A DNA stretch of 64,000 bases from Hymenobacter sp. DG01 (GTDB lineage: Bacteria; Bacteroidota; Bacteroidia; Cytophagales; Hymenobacteraceae). The notes beneath the pieces were generated by a model. The model did not search any database, was not told the DNA's origin, and saw only the letters and a list, made by a program, of their open reading frames with translations. The DNA lies in the NCBI RefSeq assembly GCF_006352025.1, contig NZ_CP040936.1, positions 4,652,001 through 4,716,000 on the forward strand. Reading direction: 5' to 3'. The first letter of the stretch is position 1; every line of letters begins with the position of its first letter. Positions 32,752 through 41,122 of the stretch are shown one piece after another. The position numbers and the translations under genes are program-made.

Positions 32752-35631
32752 TTAGAAATTCAGGAAGGTTTTGTTGCGGCTCAGCTTCAGATCCTGCAGC
32801 AGGGTTGATTTGGCGGCAATGTTGACGAAGTAGCCCCGGGTAGGACCAAATGGGCGCCAGTTACCAGTAATCTGCCAGCAGTGCAGGTCCTTGGTGATAT
32901 CGAGGTTGGTGAAGGCTGGCGTCTTGTTCACGAAGTCGTAGTTGGTGCTGAAGCCGAAGCGCAGAGTTTCGGTAAGCTTGACGGACCCGTTAAGGTTCAG
33001 CGAGGCTCCTGTGTAGGCATTGGGGCGCACCCGGTTGGGGCGGGAAGGCAAAGGCCCTGGGTCGCGGTAGGTTACGGTCAGGTTGGTATTCAAGTCCCAG
33101 GGAATACTAAAATCCACGTAGTCCTCGTAGGGGTCAATGCGGGTAGGGGAGCCCAGCGAGGGGTCGTTAACGGGGGCCACGTCGCGGCGAATAGTGGATT
33201 TTCGGTTGCCCTGGGCCGGGTTGAACTGGTACGTGATGGTAGTGGAAGCGTCGGCCAGACGAGCCAGCCGGATTTTGTCCTGCTGCCACAGATACTTGTC
33301 CTTCAGTACCCCCAACGAGTCGCGCTGATAAAAGCTGAAGCGCCCCGTTACGGTCACGCTCAGCTTCCGGGCTACCTGCGTGCGGAAGCTGCTATTCAAG
33401 TCCTGCAGCTTGAAGCTGGGCGCGGCAAAATCGTAGGCTGTGTTGAAATCCAGCCCATCAATCAGGCTTACTTTATTGAAGGGGGTAGTACCCGTGGTAT
33501 CGTTGGAGTTGCGGACCTTCATTTCCACCTGGTTTTGCAGGGAGAAGGACAGCAGGCGCACGTCGCGGGTGGTGCGGGCCGCGAACAGGGAGTTGGAGAA
33601 ACGGGGCAGCAGCAGCCCGCCCTGGTTGTCGCGGTACAAAGCCGACTCGGAGTAAAGCTGGCCGGTGGAAGGGTCGCGCAAGTCACCCAGCTGCACTAAC
33701 TGGAAGGGCTGGTTTCTATTGTTTCGGTCGAGCGGAGAAGCTGGGGCCGGCGAGTAGCTGAACGTAAGCTGGGGCGTAACCTTGTGGCGCAGTGCCTGAA
33801 TCTTGTGGGTGCCCTTGCGTACGATGGTGCCGTAGAAATTGGTGCCCAGGCTGGCGTTGGCCGAGAAGTTATACAAGCGGTAAAAGCCGCGGGTGGTATC
33901 GACGCGCACGGCCTGGGCCTCCCGCACGAACTGGTAGTTCAACTCCTTGAAGTACCAGGTTTCGCCGTACGTTACTCCCGGGTTGAAGTTGAAATACTTC
34001 AGCAGGTTAAAGCTGCCCAGCGTAATGCCAAAATCGTGCTGCATACCGGCCTGGGAGTTGCGTAGCAGCTTATTGAGGTTAGAAAACCGCACGGGCAGCA
34101 CGGTGGTCTGGTTAGAGCCGCCCAGCAGCGGAATAGCTCCCCCGTTAATCTGGCGGGCCGGCAGCGAGTTGGACAGCGTATTGTTGTAGCGGACCGTGTA
34201 GGAAAAGGCCAGCTGCTCATAAATCTTACCCCGCGACTCCAGGCCCAGCAGCTCGTACACGTACTGGCGCGCCAGCTGCGCCGACACATCGGGCAGGATA
34301 AAGTCCATGGTGCCGGCCTGCGTGTTCTGGTTCTGGCTCAGGTTGACGCTGTAGTTGATAGGGGCGTTGCGCAGCTGCTTGGAGTAGCTGATGTTGGACT
34401 GGAAGGCGGGCGTGAGGTAAAGGCGCTGGTTGTAGGAGTTCTGGCGATAGTAATTGTTGCTGCTCACGTTCACGTTGGCCGAGAAGCGGCCGCCGTTGGG
34501 GCGGGCCACCGGCGTGTGGTTCCAGGCCAGGGCGAAGTTGCGCGAGGAGCGCGGAATGTTGTAGGCCGGGTTGGTATTCACGTCGGTGCTGCCCAGCAGG
34601 CGCTCGGTCGGCTGCTCGCTGTAATTAAAGGAGAACAGCCCGCTGAAGCGGTAGCGCGTGATGTACTGCATTTCGGCTGTGCCGCGCCAGCCTCCAAACC
34701 GGTCGGCGTTGCCGGAGTAGATGTCGCCGGTAAGGCGCACGCCAATGTGCTCGTTAGCGGCCCAGTAGTAGCCGCCGTTGCGCAGGAAAAAGCCCCGGTC
34801 AGCGGCCTGCCCGAAGGTAGGAATGATCAGCCCCGAAGCCCTTTTGTTGCTTTTGGGGCTGGGGAAATAGCCGAACAGAAAGCCCAGCGGCGTCGGAATA
34901 TCACCGATAACCAGATTGAAAGGACCCGTTACTACCTTCTGCTTCGGGCCCGGGACCAGCTTCATTTTGCTGGCGTTGATGTAGAAGTGCGGGTGCTCCA
35001 GGTTGCAGGTGGTATATACCGCATTGCGCCCGAAGGCTTCTCCCAGGGCATTCTTTTTGAGCGTTTCGGCGTGAATAAAGCCCTCACCCTGCTGGGTTAC
35101 CACATCAGTAATGCGGCCGCGCTTGGTTTTGATGTTATAGTCGATGCGGCCGGCCTGGTAGGTTTCGGCGCCCTGCTTGAACAGGGGGCGGTCCTGCACG
35201 CGGCCGGTAGAGTCCTTGGTGCCTTCGGCCGTAACCAGGTTTTTGCTGTAGTCAACGGTAATCAGCGCGGCCTTCAGGTTCATGGTCCCGTAGTCCACGT
35301 TGGCCTTATCGTACAGGATGGCGCGCTTGTTCTGCACCTCAAACCGGATGGAGTCCTGGGCCTTGTATTTGACGGTGGTTTCTACGGCGCCTTTGCGGCC
35401 CCCGGCGGCTACGTTCAGCGAGTCGGGGGTGCCGCTCACCGCGGCGGTGGTGTCGCGGGTGGGGGAATTGGGCTGGGGTGCGTTCAGAATGCGAGGCGTG
35501 GGTCGCACGTCCTCGGGTACGTTGGTCGTGCGAGGCCGCTGCTGCGCCTGACCGGAGTGCAGCAGGCCCAGACTCAGGAATAGAAAAAGCAGTAGTGGTA
35601 GCCGCAGCAGCGGAGAAAGCGCACTCCACAT
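32752..35631 (-). CDS. LptD-like outer-membrane LPS assembly protein
   Basis: 959 aa from ATG 35631 (frame open to 35718, but a promoter box at 35694-35701 lies inside that stretch). Signal sequence LLRLPLLLFLFLSLGLLHSGQAQ. Residues ~80-250 are an OstA/LptA-like beta-jellyroll (DSIRFEVQNKRAILYDKANVDY, GRIDYNIKTKRGRITDV). The remainder is a large outer-membrane barrel with many aromatic-ended strands, starting near LVIGDIPTPLGFLFGYFPSP and ending in an Asn-Phe C-terminus (RNKTFLNF). Inserts LPS into the outer leaflet. Homologous proteins in Bacteroidota are annotated as putative LptD. Diverges from the amidase gene. Confidence 0.85.
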   Translation of the reverse strand: MWSALSPLLRLPLLLFLFLSLGLLHSGQAQQRPRTTNVPEDVRPTPRILNAPQPNSPTRDTTAAVSGTPDSLNVAAGGRKGAVETTVKYKAQDSIRFEVQNKRAILYDKANVDYGTMNLKAALITVDYSKNLVTAEGTKDSTGRVQDRPLFKQGAETYQAGRIDYNIKTKRGRITDVVTQQGEGFIHAETLKKNALGEAFGRNAVYTTCNLEHPHFYINASKMKLVPGPKQKVVTGPFNLVIGDIPTPLGFLFGYFPSPKSNKRASGLIIPTFGQAADRGFFLRNGGYYWAANEHIGVRLTGDIYSGNADRFGGWRGTAEMQYITRYRFSGLFSFNYSEQPTERLLGSTDVNTNPAYNIPRSSRNFALAWNHTPVARPNGGRFSANVNVSSNNYYRQNSYNQRLYLTPAFQSNISYSKQLRNAPINYSVNLSQNQNTQAGTMDFILPDVSAQLARQYVYELLGLESRGKIYEQLAFSYTVRYNNTLSNSLPARQINGGAIPLLGGSNQTTVLPVRFSNLNKLLRNSQAGMQHDFGITLGSFNLLKYFNFNPGVTYGETWYFKELNYQFVREAQAVRVDTTRGFYRLYNFSANASLGTNFYGTIVRKGTHKIQALRHKVTPQLTFSYSPAPASPLDRNNRNQPFQLVQLGDLRDPSTGQLYSESALYRDNQGGLLLPRFSNSLFAARTTRDVRLLSFSLQNQVEMKVRNSNDTTGTTPFNKVSLIDGLDFNTAYDFAAPSFKLQDLNSSFRTQVARKLSVTVTGRFSFYQRDSLGVLKDKYLWQQDKIRLARLADASTTITYQFNPAQGNRKSTIRRDVAPVNDPSLGSPTRIDPYEDYVDFSIPWDLNTNLTVTYRDPGPLPSRPNRVRPNAYTGASLNLNGSVKLTETLRFGFSTNYDFVNKTPAFTNLDITKDLHCWQITGNWRPFGPTRGYFVNIAAKSTLLQDLKLSRNKTFLNF

Positions 35632-35693
35632 AGAATTGAACACAGGCGCGAGTGGGGCCACGTAGTTTTTATCGTTTATTTTGTGGCGGTTTG

Positions 35694-35701
35694 CAAAGGT
35701 A
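35694..35701 (-). promoter_or_regulatory. -7 promoter box for the LptD-like gene
   Basis: TACCTTTG on the minus strand (TAnnTTTG). Transcription would begin near 35687, so only the ATG at 35631 can be used on that transcript. The -33 side is not clear. Confidence 0.55.
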
Positions 35702-35730
35702 GCGGGTCGCTGCCCCAACTAACGAACTCC

Positions 35731-36546
35731 GTGCGGAATATTGTCGCTCTGGGCACGGCGGCCCTGCTATTTCTCGCCGGCTCTACTTCTTCCTCTACTC
35801 CGCGGGCTACGGCGCCTGGCGGGGCGGCTCCCTATAAGTATCGGCTTCGGACGGTGGTGCTGGATGCCGGCCACGGCGGCAAGGACCGCGGCTGCGCTGG
35901 CGTGAAGGCCCGCGAGGCTGACGTAGCCCTGAAAATTATTCTGGAACTGGGCCGGCAGATCGAGGAAAACATGCCCGAAGTGAAGGTGGTGTACACCCGC
36001 AAAACCGACGTGTTTGTGGAGCTGGCCGACCGCGCGGGCATTGCCAATAAGCATAACGCCGACCTGTTCATCTCCGTCCACTGCAACGCCAGCGCCCCAG
36101 CAGCCATCGGCACGGAGGTCTGGACCATGGGGCCGCACAAAACGGACGCCAACCTCTCGGTAGCCAAGCGCGAAAACGCGGTAATTCTGCAGGAAGAAAA
36201 CTACCAGGAGCGCTACAACGGCTTCGACCCTACCTCGCCCCAGAGTCACATTCTGTTTTCTCTCTATCAGAGCGCCCACATGGTAAACAGCCTGCGGTTT
36301 GCCCAGAAGGTGGACCGGCAGTTCCGCACCACCGTGGGACGGCCCTCGCGAGGAGTAAAGCAGGCCGGCTTTCTGGTGCTCTGGAAATCCACCATGCCCT
36401 CGGTCCTGATTGAGTCGGGGTTCCTGACGAACCGGCAGGAAGAGCAATACCTAAACGATAAAGCCGGGCAGTCGTATATGGCCTCGGGTATCTACCGGGC
36501 TTTCCGCGAGTATAAAAATGAGCTGGAAGCTACCACCGGCGAATAA
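35731..36546 (+). CDS. N-acetylmuramoyl-L-alanine amidase
   Basis: Amidase_3 (AmiC-like) zinc enzyme that cuts the stem peptide from peptidoglycan, 271 aa from GTG 35731. The N-terminal hydrophobic helix (IVALGTAALLFLAG) acts as a signal. The Zn ligands are in VVLDAGHGGKDRG (His), KAREADVAL (Glu) and FISVHCNAS (His); the C-terminal Glu is in VLIESGFLTN. The frame is open upstream to 35683, but GTG 35731 gives the expected signal peptide, and a start inside the divergent lptD promoter is less likely. Divergent from lptD and followed 65 bases later by the MCE gene. Confidence 0.95.
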   Translation: MRNIVALGTAALLFLAGSTSSSTPRATAPGGAAPYKYRLRTVVLDAGHGGKDRGCAGVKAREADVALKIILELGRQIEENMPEVKVVYTRKTDVFVELADRAGIANKHNADLFISVHCNASAPAAIGTEVWTMGPHKTDANLSVAKRENAVILQEENYQERYNGFDPTSPQSHILFSLYQSAHMVNSLRFAQKVDRQFRTTVGRPSRGVKQAGFLVLWKSTMPSVLIESGFLTNRQEEQYLNDKAGQSYMASGIYRAFREYKNELEATTGE

Positions 36547-36611
36547 CCTTTCCGGGCCGGTGCAACCCCGCCCGCTGCTCCCGACTCCCTTTCTAACCAA
36601 CTGCTGACCCC

Positions 36612-37628
36612 GTGTCGAAAGAAATTAAAGTGGCCCTGCTGGGCATTGTGGCCGTGGCCCTGCTGATTGTAGGCTTCAACTTCCTGAAAGGGAGTAATAT
36701 TCTCTCCACTGACCGCACGTACTACGCCAAGTACGATAACGTGGACGGCCTGAACGTGGGTAACCCGGTTATCCTCAACGGTATCAAGGTAGGCCAGGTA
36801 AAGGAAATGACCCTGGTGCCGGAGGAAGGCAACCGCGTGAAAGTGGCCGTGGAGCTGCAGAAAGGCGTTACCGTCGGCGACTCCACCGTGGCCAGCCTCA
36901 GCGGCTCGCTGCTGGGTTCCAAAACCATTACCCTGTTTCTGGGCAAGAATACCAAGGTGTATGAGGGAGGCGAGGAGCTGAAATCGTACACCGTAGCCAG
37001 CATTACGGACGCCTTCCAGGCCAAGGCCCTACCCGTACTGGGTACCGTCGATTCTACGCTGATCAAGGTGAACGGCTTCCTGAACAAGGATGCCAAAGTA
37101 AGCCTGCAGGCTACCCTGCAAAACGCCCAGGGCAGCACCGAGGCCCTGAAAAACCTGCTGCTGATGAACCAGCGCAACATCAACCAGATTACCACCAACA
37201 TGGCCCGCCTCACGGCCGACCTGAACAAGACTAGCGCCAAATTCGACCGGATTGCGGCCAACTTCTCTACCCTGAGCGACTCGCTGAAGAACGCTCCGGT
37301 AGGCCCGGCCATGCGCAAGCTCAACGCTACCATGTCGGAGGCCCAGAGCACCATGACCACGCTGAACCGCTCCCTCACCGACCAGAAAGGCTCTTTGGGC
37401 AAGCTCATCAGCGACACGGCGCTCTACAACAACTTGAACGCCACGGCTGCCAGCTCCAATACCCTGATCAAGGACCTGCAGGCCAACCCCAAGCGCTACG
37501 TGCACTTCTCGGTATTCGGCGGGGGTAAGGAGAAGAAGAAAACCGAAACTACCACCAAGCCCAACGGCGAGGTAGAAAAGGAAACAAAAACCGTGACGCC
37601 TACTACCGGTGCCGTAGTTACGCCCTAA
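36612..37628 (+). CDS. MlaD/MCE-domain lipid-transport protein
   Basis: 338 aa from GTG 36612. One N-terminal membrane helix (VALLGIVAVALLIVGFNFL), then the MCE domain (about 37-115) with the family phrase VDGLNVGNPVILNGIKVGQV. Then comes a long helical region (about 140-285) with many Asn/Thr/Leu heptads (e.g. RLTADLNKTSAKFDRI). A charged C-terminal tail ends the protein (KEKKKTETTTK region). MCE proteins form hexameric channels that carry phospholipids between membranes. Placed directly after an amidase and near lptD, a grouping that fits envelope maintenance. No permease or ATPase partner gene is seen in this window. Confidence 0.92.
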   Translation: MSKEIKVALLGIVAVALLIVGFNFLKGSNILSTDRTYYAKYDNVDGLNVGNPVILNGIKVGQVKEMTLVPEEGNRVKVAVELQKGVTVGDSTVASLSGSLLGSKTITLFLGKNTKVYEGGEELKSYTVASITDAFQAKALPVLGTVDSTLIKVNGFLNKDAKVSLQATLQNAQGSTEALKNLLLMNQRNINQITTNMARLTADLNKTSAKFDRIAANFSTLSDSLKNAPVGPAMRKLNATMSEAQSTMTTLNRSLTDQKGSLGKLISDTALYNNLNATAASSNTLIKDLQANPKRYVHFSVFGGGKEKKKTETTTKPNGEVEKETKTVTPTTGAVVTP

Positions 37629-37655
37629 CGTTGTGCCGGCTTCCCACACAAAACG

Positions 37656-37663
37656 TACCTTTG
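37656..37663 (+). promoter_or_regulatory. Candidate -7 box for acyl-CoA carboxylase gene
   Basis: TACCTTTG (TAnnTTTG) 70 bases upstream of the ATG, in a gap between the MCE gene and the carboxylase gene. Leader after it is pyrimidine-rich. Confidence 0.5.
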
Positions 37664-37733
37664 AAATCCGCCCCACCCAGGGCGGATTTTTTGCTCTTAT
37701 CCACCTATCCCACCCACTTTTCATCCCACCCCA

Positions 37734-39362
37734 ATGGACCTCGAGTTCAACAAGAACGAAGACAGCATCAAGCAACTCAACTTTCAATTGCAGCAGCGTT
37801 TGCAGCGCGTGGCCCTGGGCGGCGGCGAGAAGCGCATCGCGGCTCACAAAGCCAAAGGCAAGCTCACGGCCCGGGAGCGAATAGCCTACCTGCTCGACAA
37901 AGACTCTGAAACCCTGGAAATCGGGGCGTTTGCGGGGGAGGGGATGTACAAGGAAGAAGGCGGCTGCCCCTCGGGAGGCGTGGTAGTGGTTATTGGCTGG
38001 GTGCAGGGCAGGCAGTGCGTGGTAGTCGCCAACGACGCCACCGTGAAGGCCGGGGCCTGGTTCCCGATTACGGCCAAGAAAAACCTGCGCGCCCAGGAAA
38101 TCAGCATCGAAAACAAGCTGCCCATTATTTACCTCGTGGACTCAGCGGGCGTGTATCTGCCCATGCAGGATGAAATCTTTCCGGATAAAGAGCACTTCGG
38201 GCGCATCTTTCGCAACAACGCCGTGATGAGCAGCATGGGCATCGTGCAGCTGGCGGCCATTATGGGGCCCTGCGTGGCCGGTGGCGCCTACTTGCCCATT
38301 ATGAGCGACGAGGCCATGATTGTGGACGGTACCGGATCGGTGTTTCTGGCGGGCTCCTACCTGGTGAAGTCGGCCATCGGCGAAACCATCGACAACGAAA
38401 CCCTGGGCGGGGCTACTACCCACTCCGAAATTTCGGGCGTCACGGACTATAAGTTTGCCAATGACGAGGAATGCCTCGACCACATCCGTAACATCTTCGA
38501 CAAGCTGGGTGGCCACGCCACGGCCGGCTTCTCGCGCAAGGCGGCGGCCCCGCCCAAGGAAAACCCCGCTGAAATCTACGGCCTGCTGCCCTCAGATCGG
38601 GTGAAGCCCTACGACATGATGGACATCATCCGGCGCCTGGTGGATGACTCGGAGTTTGAGCCTTACAAGGACCTCTATGGCCAGAGCCTCATCTGCGGCT
38701 TGGCCCGCATTGATGGCTGGGCCGTGGGCATTGTGGCCAACCAGCGCAAAATCGTGAAGACCAAGAAGGGCGCCATGCAGATGGGCGGCGTTATCTACTC
38801 TGACTCCGCCGACAAAGCCGCGCGCTTCATCATGAACTGCAACCAGAAGCGCATTCCGCTGGTGTTCCTGCACGACGTTTCGGGCTTTATGGTGGGTAGC
38901 CAGAGTGAGCACGGCGGCATTATCAAGGACGGGGCCAAGATGGTGAATGCCATGAGCAACTCCGTAGTACCTAAGTTTTCGGTGATTGTGGGCAACTCCT
39001 ACGGGGCCGGTAACTACGCCATGTGCGGCAAAGCCTACGACCCGCGCCTGATTGTGGCCTGGCCCACGGCCCAGCTGGCCGTAATGAGCGGAGCCGCCGC
39101 CGCCAACACCCTCCTGCAGATTCAGGTAGCCGCCGCCGAAGCCAAGGGCGAAAAGCTCACCGACGAGGCCAAGAAGGAGATGTTCGACAAAATCAAGGCC
39201 CGCTACGACGAGCAACTCTCGCCCTACTACGCCGCCGCCCGCCTCTGGGTCGATGCTATTATTGACCCGCTGGAAACCCGCAAAGTCATTTCCCAGGGTA
39301 TTTCAATGGCAAATCACGCGCCCACTGAAAAGGCCTACAATGTGGGCATAATTCAGGTGTGA
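37734..39362 (+). CDS. Acyl-CoA carboxylase beta (carboxyltransferase) subunit
   Basis: 542 aa. Transfers a carboxyl group from biotin to an acyl-CoA (methylcrotonyl- or propionyl-CoA type). Two crotonase-fold halves are visible: the N-half with KLTARERIAYLLD and VGWVQGRQCVVVANDATVKAG, the C-half with LVFLHDVSGFMVGSQSEHGGI and YGAGNYAMCGKAYDPRLI, the oxyanion-forming Gly-rich turns. It most resembles the methylcrotonyl-CoA type. The biotin carboxylase partner is not in this window. Own promoter-like box upstream; a low-GC gene follows 16 bases after the stop. Confidence 0.92.
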   Translation: MDLEFNKNEDSIKQLNFQLQQRLQRVALGGGEKRIAAHKAKGKLTARERIAYLLDKDSETLEIGAFAGEGMYKEEGGCPSGGVVVVIGWVQGRQCVVVANDATVKAGAWFPITAKKNLRAQEISIENKLPIIYLVDSAGVYLPMQDEIFPDKEHFGRIFRNNAVMSSMGIVQLAAIMGPCVAGGAYLPIMSDEAMIVDGTGSVFLAGSYLVKSAIGETIDNETLGGATTHSEISGVTDYKFANDEECLDHIRNIFDKLGGHATAGFSRKAAAPPKENPAEIYGLLPSDRVKPYDMMDIIRRLVDDSEFEPYKDLYGQSLICGLARIDGWAVGIVANQRKIVKTKKGAMQMGGVIYSDSADKAARFIMNCNQKRIPLVFLHDVSGFMVGSQSEHGGIIKDGAKMVNAMSNSVVPKFSVIVGNSYGAGNYAMCGKAYDPRLIVAWPTAQLAVMSGAAAANTLLQIQVAAAEAKGEKLTDEAKKEMFDKIKARYDEQLSPYYAAARLWVDAIIDPLETRKVISQGISMANHAPTEKAYNVGIIQV

Positions 39363-39378
39363 TGCTGAATAAGCTATA

Positions 39379-39765
39379 ATGGAAAGAACAGTTTTCAATA
39401 ACCCCGCAGTCTATTGGGTACTAGTAGTATCGTTGGGTGCTGGCTTACTATGGTCTGCTTACACCCTGACGACCGGCTTTAATATTTTGGTGGTTCTCCG
39501 GCTGCTATGGATGGCCGCGCTGCTATTCCTAGTAGTAACCAAGCATAAAAAAGCCTTGATAAATCTGAAGTGGTGGTTAATTATTGCATTTATAGTTGGC
39601 CCCGCTTTGAGTCTGGTCGGTCGTTTACTGAATGAAATGCTGGATGGATTTACGTCTTTCAGCGTTGAATTTTATCTATACAGATCAGTAGCGCTGATTA
39701 TCGGACTTATCCTGCTCAATTATATTCGAAGCACCGTTACAGTTGAACAGGTAGAGTCGAACTAA
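39379..39765 (+). CDS. Small low-GC membrane protein
   Basis: 128 aa, four hydrophobic segments: about 10-30 (VYWVLVVSLGAGLLWSAYTL), 35-52 (ILVVLRLLWMAALLFLVV), 62-80 (LKWWLIIAFIVGPALSLV) and 100-118 (LYRSVALIIGLILLNYI). No family recognised. Base composition is clearly lower in GC than its neighbours, so it may be recently acquired (inference). It lies 16 bases after the carboxylase gene and ends before a hairpin. Confidence 0.65.
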   Translation: MERTVFNNPAVYWVLVVSLGAGLLWSAYTLTTGFNILVVLRLLWMAALLFLVVTKHKKALINLKWWLIIAFIVGPALSLVGRLLNEMLDGFTSFSVEFYLYRSVALIIGLILLNYIRSTVTVEQVESN

Positions 39766-39787
39766 TCAATAGCTGTAAATGCCACAT

Positions 39788-39818
39788 GGCCCGCCAGCAC
39801 TACCCGGTGCGGCGGGCC
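39788..39818. terminator. Hairpin after low-GC membrane-protein gene
   Basis: Stem GGCCCGCC (39788-39795) with GGCGGGCC (39811-39818) and an inner GCAC/GTGC pair, followed by GTATTCGTTTTAA. It looks like an intrinsic terminator of the small membrane-protein gene, 22 bases after its stop. Confidence 0.7.
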
Positions 39819-39849
39819 GTATTCGTTTTAATCGGAAGCACCGGCCGCG

Positions 39850-39857
39850 TACCTTTG
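39850..39857 (+). promoter_or_regulatory. -7 promoter box for 39884 gene
   Basis: TACCTTTG (TAnnTTTG). It puts the transcription start near 39864, which argues for the GTG start at 39884 instead of the upstream ATG at 39779. Confidence 0.55.
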
Positions 39858-39883
39858 CCGCCTACCAAAGCGCCTACCCCTCC

Positions 39884-40351
39884 GTGACCGACGCAACCTC
39901 TGCCGCCTTCGAAAAAGCCCGTACCGGCCTCTGGACCAGCCTGCAGAAACACCTGGCGGCCGTGTACGCCGCCGAAAAAAGCTTTCTGGCCGCCACCGCT
40001 TTCGTGGAGGCCTACCCCTTTGCTCTGCACACCGCCACCGAGGAGCAGCAGGCCGCCTACTACAGCGCCCGCCGCAGCCTGCGCGACCTGCACACCGACG
40101 AAACCAACCAGCTCGACACCCTGGTAAAAGCCATCCGGACCAAAAGCTACTCCGAGGATCAGAAGAAGCAGCTCTACCTACTGATTCTGGGCTACATAGA
40201 CATTGCGGCATCTGTGTTTGAGCTGCTGCACACCCACGTACCGGCCAGGCTGCCCGAGGACGAGGAGCTGACCGCCACCACCGATAAATTTGAGCGGGTA
40301 CGCAAGTTTGCCCGCCTGAACGTGAAGGGTTTGGCCGGTTTGCTGGGGTAG
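39884..40351 (+). CDS. Small alpha-helical protein, unknown
   Basis: 155 aa from GTG 39884, selected because a promoter box ends at 39857 and residues before it (HGPPALPGAAGR...) read as random. No signal peptide; helical and rich in Ala/Leu/Thr/Glu. Segments such as TSAAFEKARTGLWTSLQKHLA and KKQLYLLILGYIDIAASVF look like a helical bundle. No family recognised. Ends 50 bases before the DUF1572 gene on the same strand. Confidence 0.6.
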   Translation: MTDATSAAFEKARTGLWTSLQKHLAAVYAAEKSFLAATAFVEAYPFALHTATEEQQAAYYSARRSLRDLHTDETNQLDTLVKAIRTKSYSEDQKKQLYLLILGYIDIAASVFELLHTHVPARLPEDEELTATTDKFERVRKFARLNVKGLAGLLG

Positions 40352-40401
40352 GAGAGAAGGTGCTATCTTCCGGTGAAGTCCACCTCGTAACCCTCTTCGC
40401 C

Positions 40402-40974
40402 ATGACCGCCGACTACCTCACCAGCGTCCGGAAGCAGTTCGAGTACTACAAGCAGCTCGGGGAGAAAACCTTTGCCCAACTGCCCGACGATGCCTTGTTC
40501 TGGCAATACAACCCCGAAAGCAATAGTATTGCCACCATCGTAAAGCACTTGTGGGGCAACATGCTTTCCCGCTGGACGGACTTTCTGACTACCGACGGCG
40601 AAAAGGAATGGCGCCAACGCGAAGCAGAGTTCGACAATGATTTGCTGACGCGGCAAGCCGTGCTGGCGAAGTGGACTGAAGGCTGGAACTGCCTGTTTTC
40701 CGCCCTGGATTCGCTGACGGAAGAAAACTGGCAGACGACCGTGTATATCCGCAACCAGGGCCACTCAGTAGTGGAGGCTATCAACCGGCAGCTGGCGCAC
40801 TACCCCTACCACGTAGGGCAAATCGTGTTTATCGGGAAGATGGCACTGGATACGAAGTGGGCCTCCTTGTCTATCCCGCGCGGAAACTCTGCCGGCTACA
40901 ACGCCGAGAAGTTTGCCCAGCCCAGGCATGATGCGCACTTCACCGACGAGTACTTAACGCCCAAACCGCAGTAA
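40402..40974 (+). CDS. DUF1572 / DinB-like protein
   Basis: 190 aa from ATG 40402. Four-helix DinB superfamily, whose metal-binding members use three histidines. One His is in VKHLWGNML (about residue 48), and others are in INRQLAHYPYHVGQIVFIGKM (about 130-142), as usual for DUF1572. The start MTADYLTSVRKQFEYYKQLGE is family-like. Thought to be thiol- or metal-dependent enzymes in this superfamily, but the reaction is unknown. Confidence 0.85.
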   Translation: MTADYLTSVRKQFEYYKQLGEKTFAQLPDDALFWQYNPESNSIATIVKHLWGNMLSRWTDFLTTDGEKEWRQREAEFDNDLLTRQAVLAKWTEGWNCLFSALDSLTEENWQTTVYIRNQGHSVVEAINRQLAHYPYHVGQIVFIGKMALDTKWASLSIPRGNSAGYNAEKFAQPRHDAHFTDEYLTPKPQ

Positions 40975-41122
40975 GCCGCCGCAACAATAGCTTCGCTCAG
41001 TAAACTGCCTGGAAGCAGAGGTAGCAAACCAGAGTAAGCACGCCCGTGCAGGAAATGCCGGCTGCAGGCAGCGCCCGTCGGCTTTGGGCCGTATAGCCCC
41101 TCTGGACTTAACACGGAAGGCT

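Noticed and set aside
34516..35583. 355-codon plus-strand frame inside the LptD-like gene
   Set aside because: Gly/Ala/Val-rich antisense shadow without motifs.
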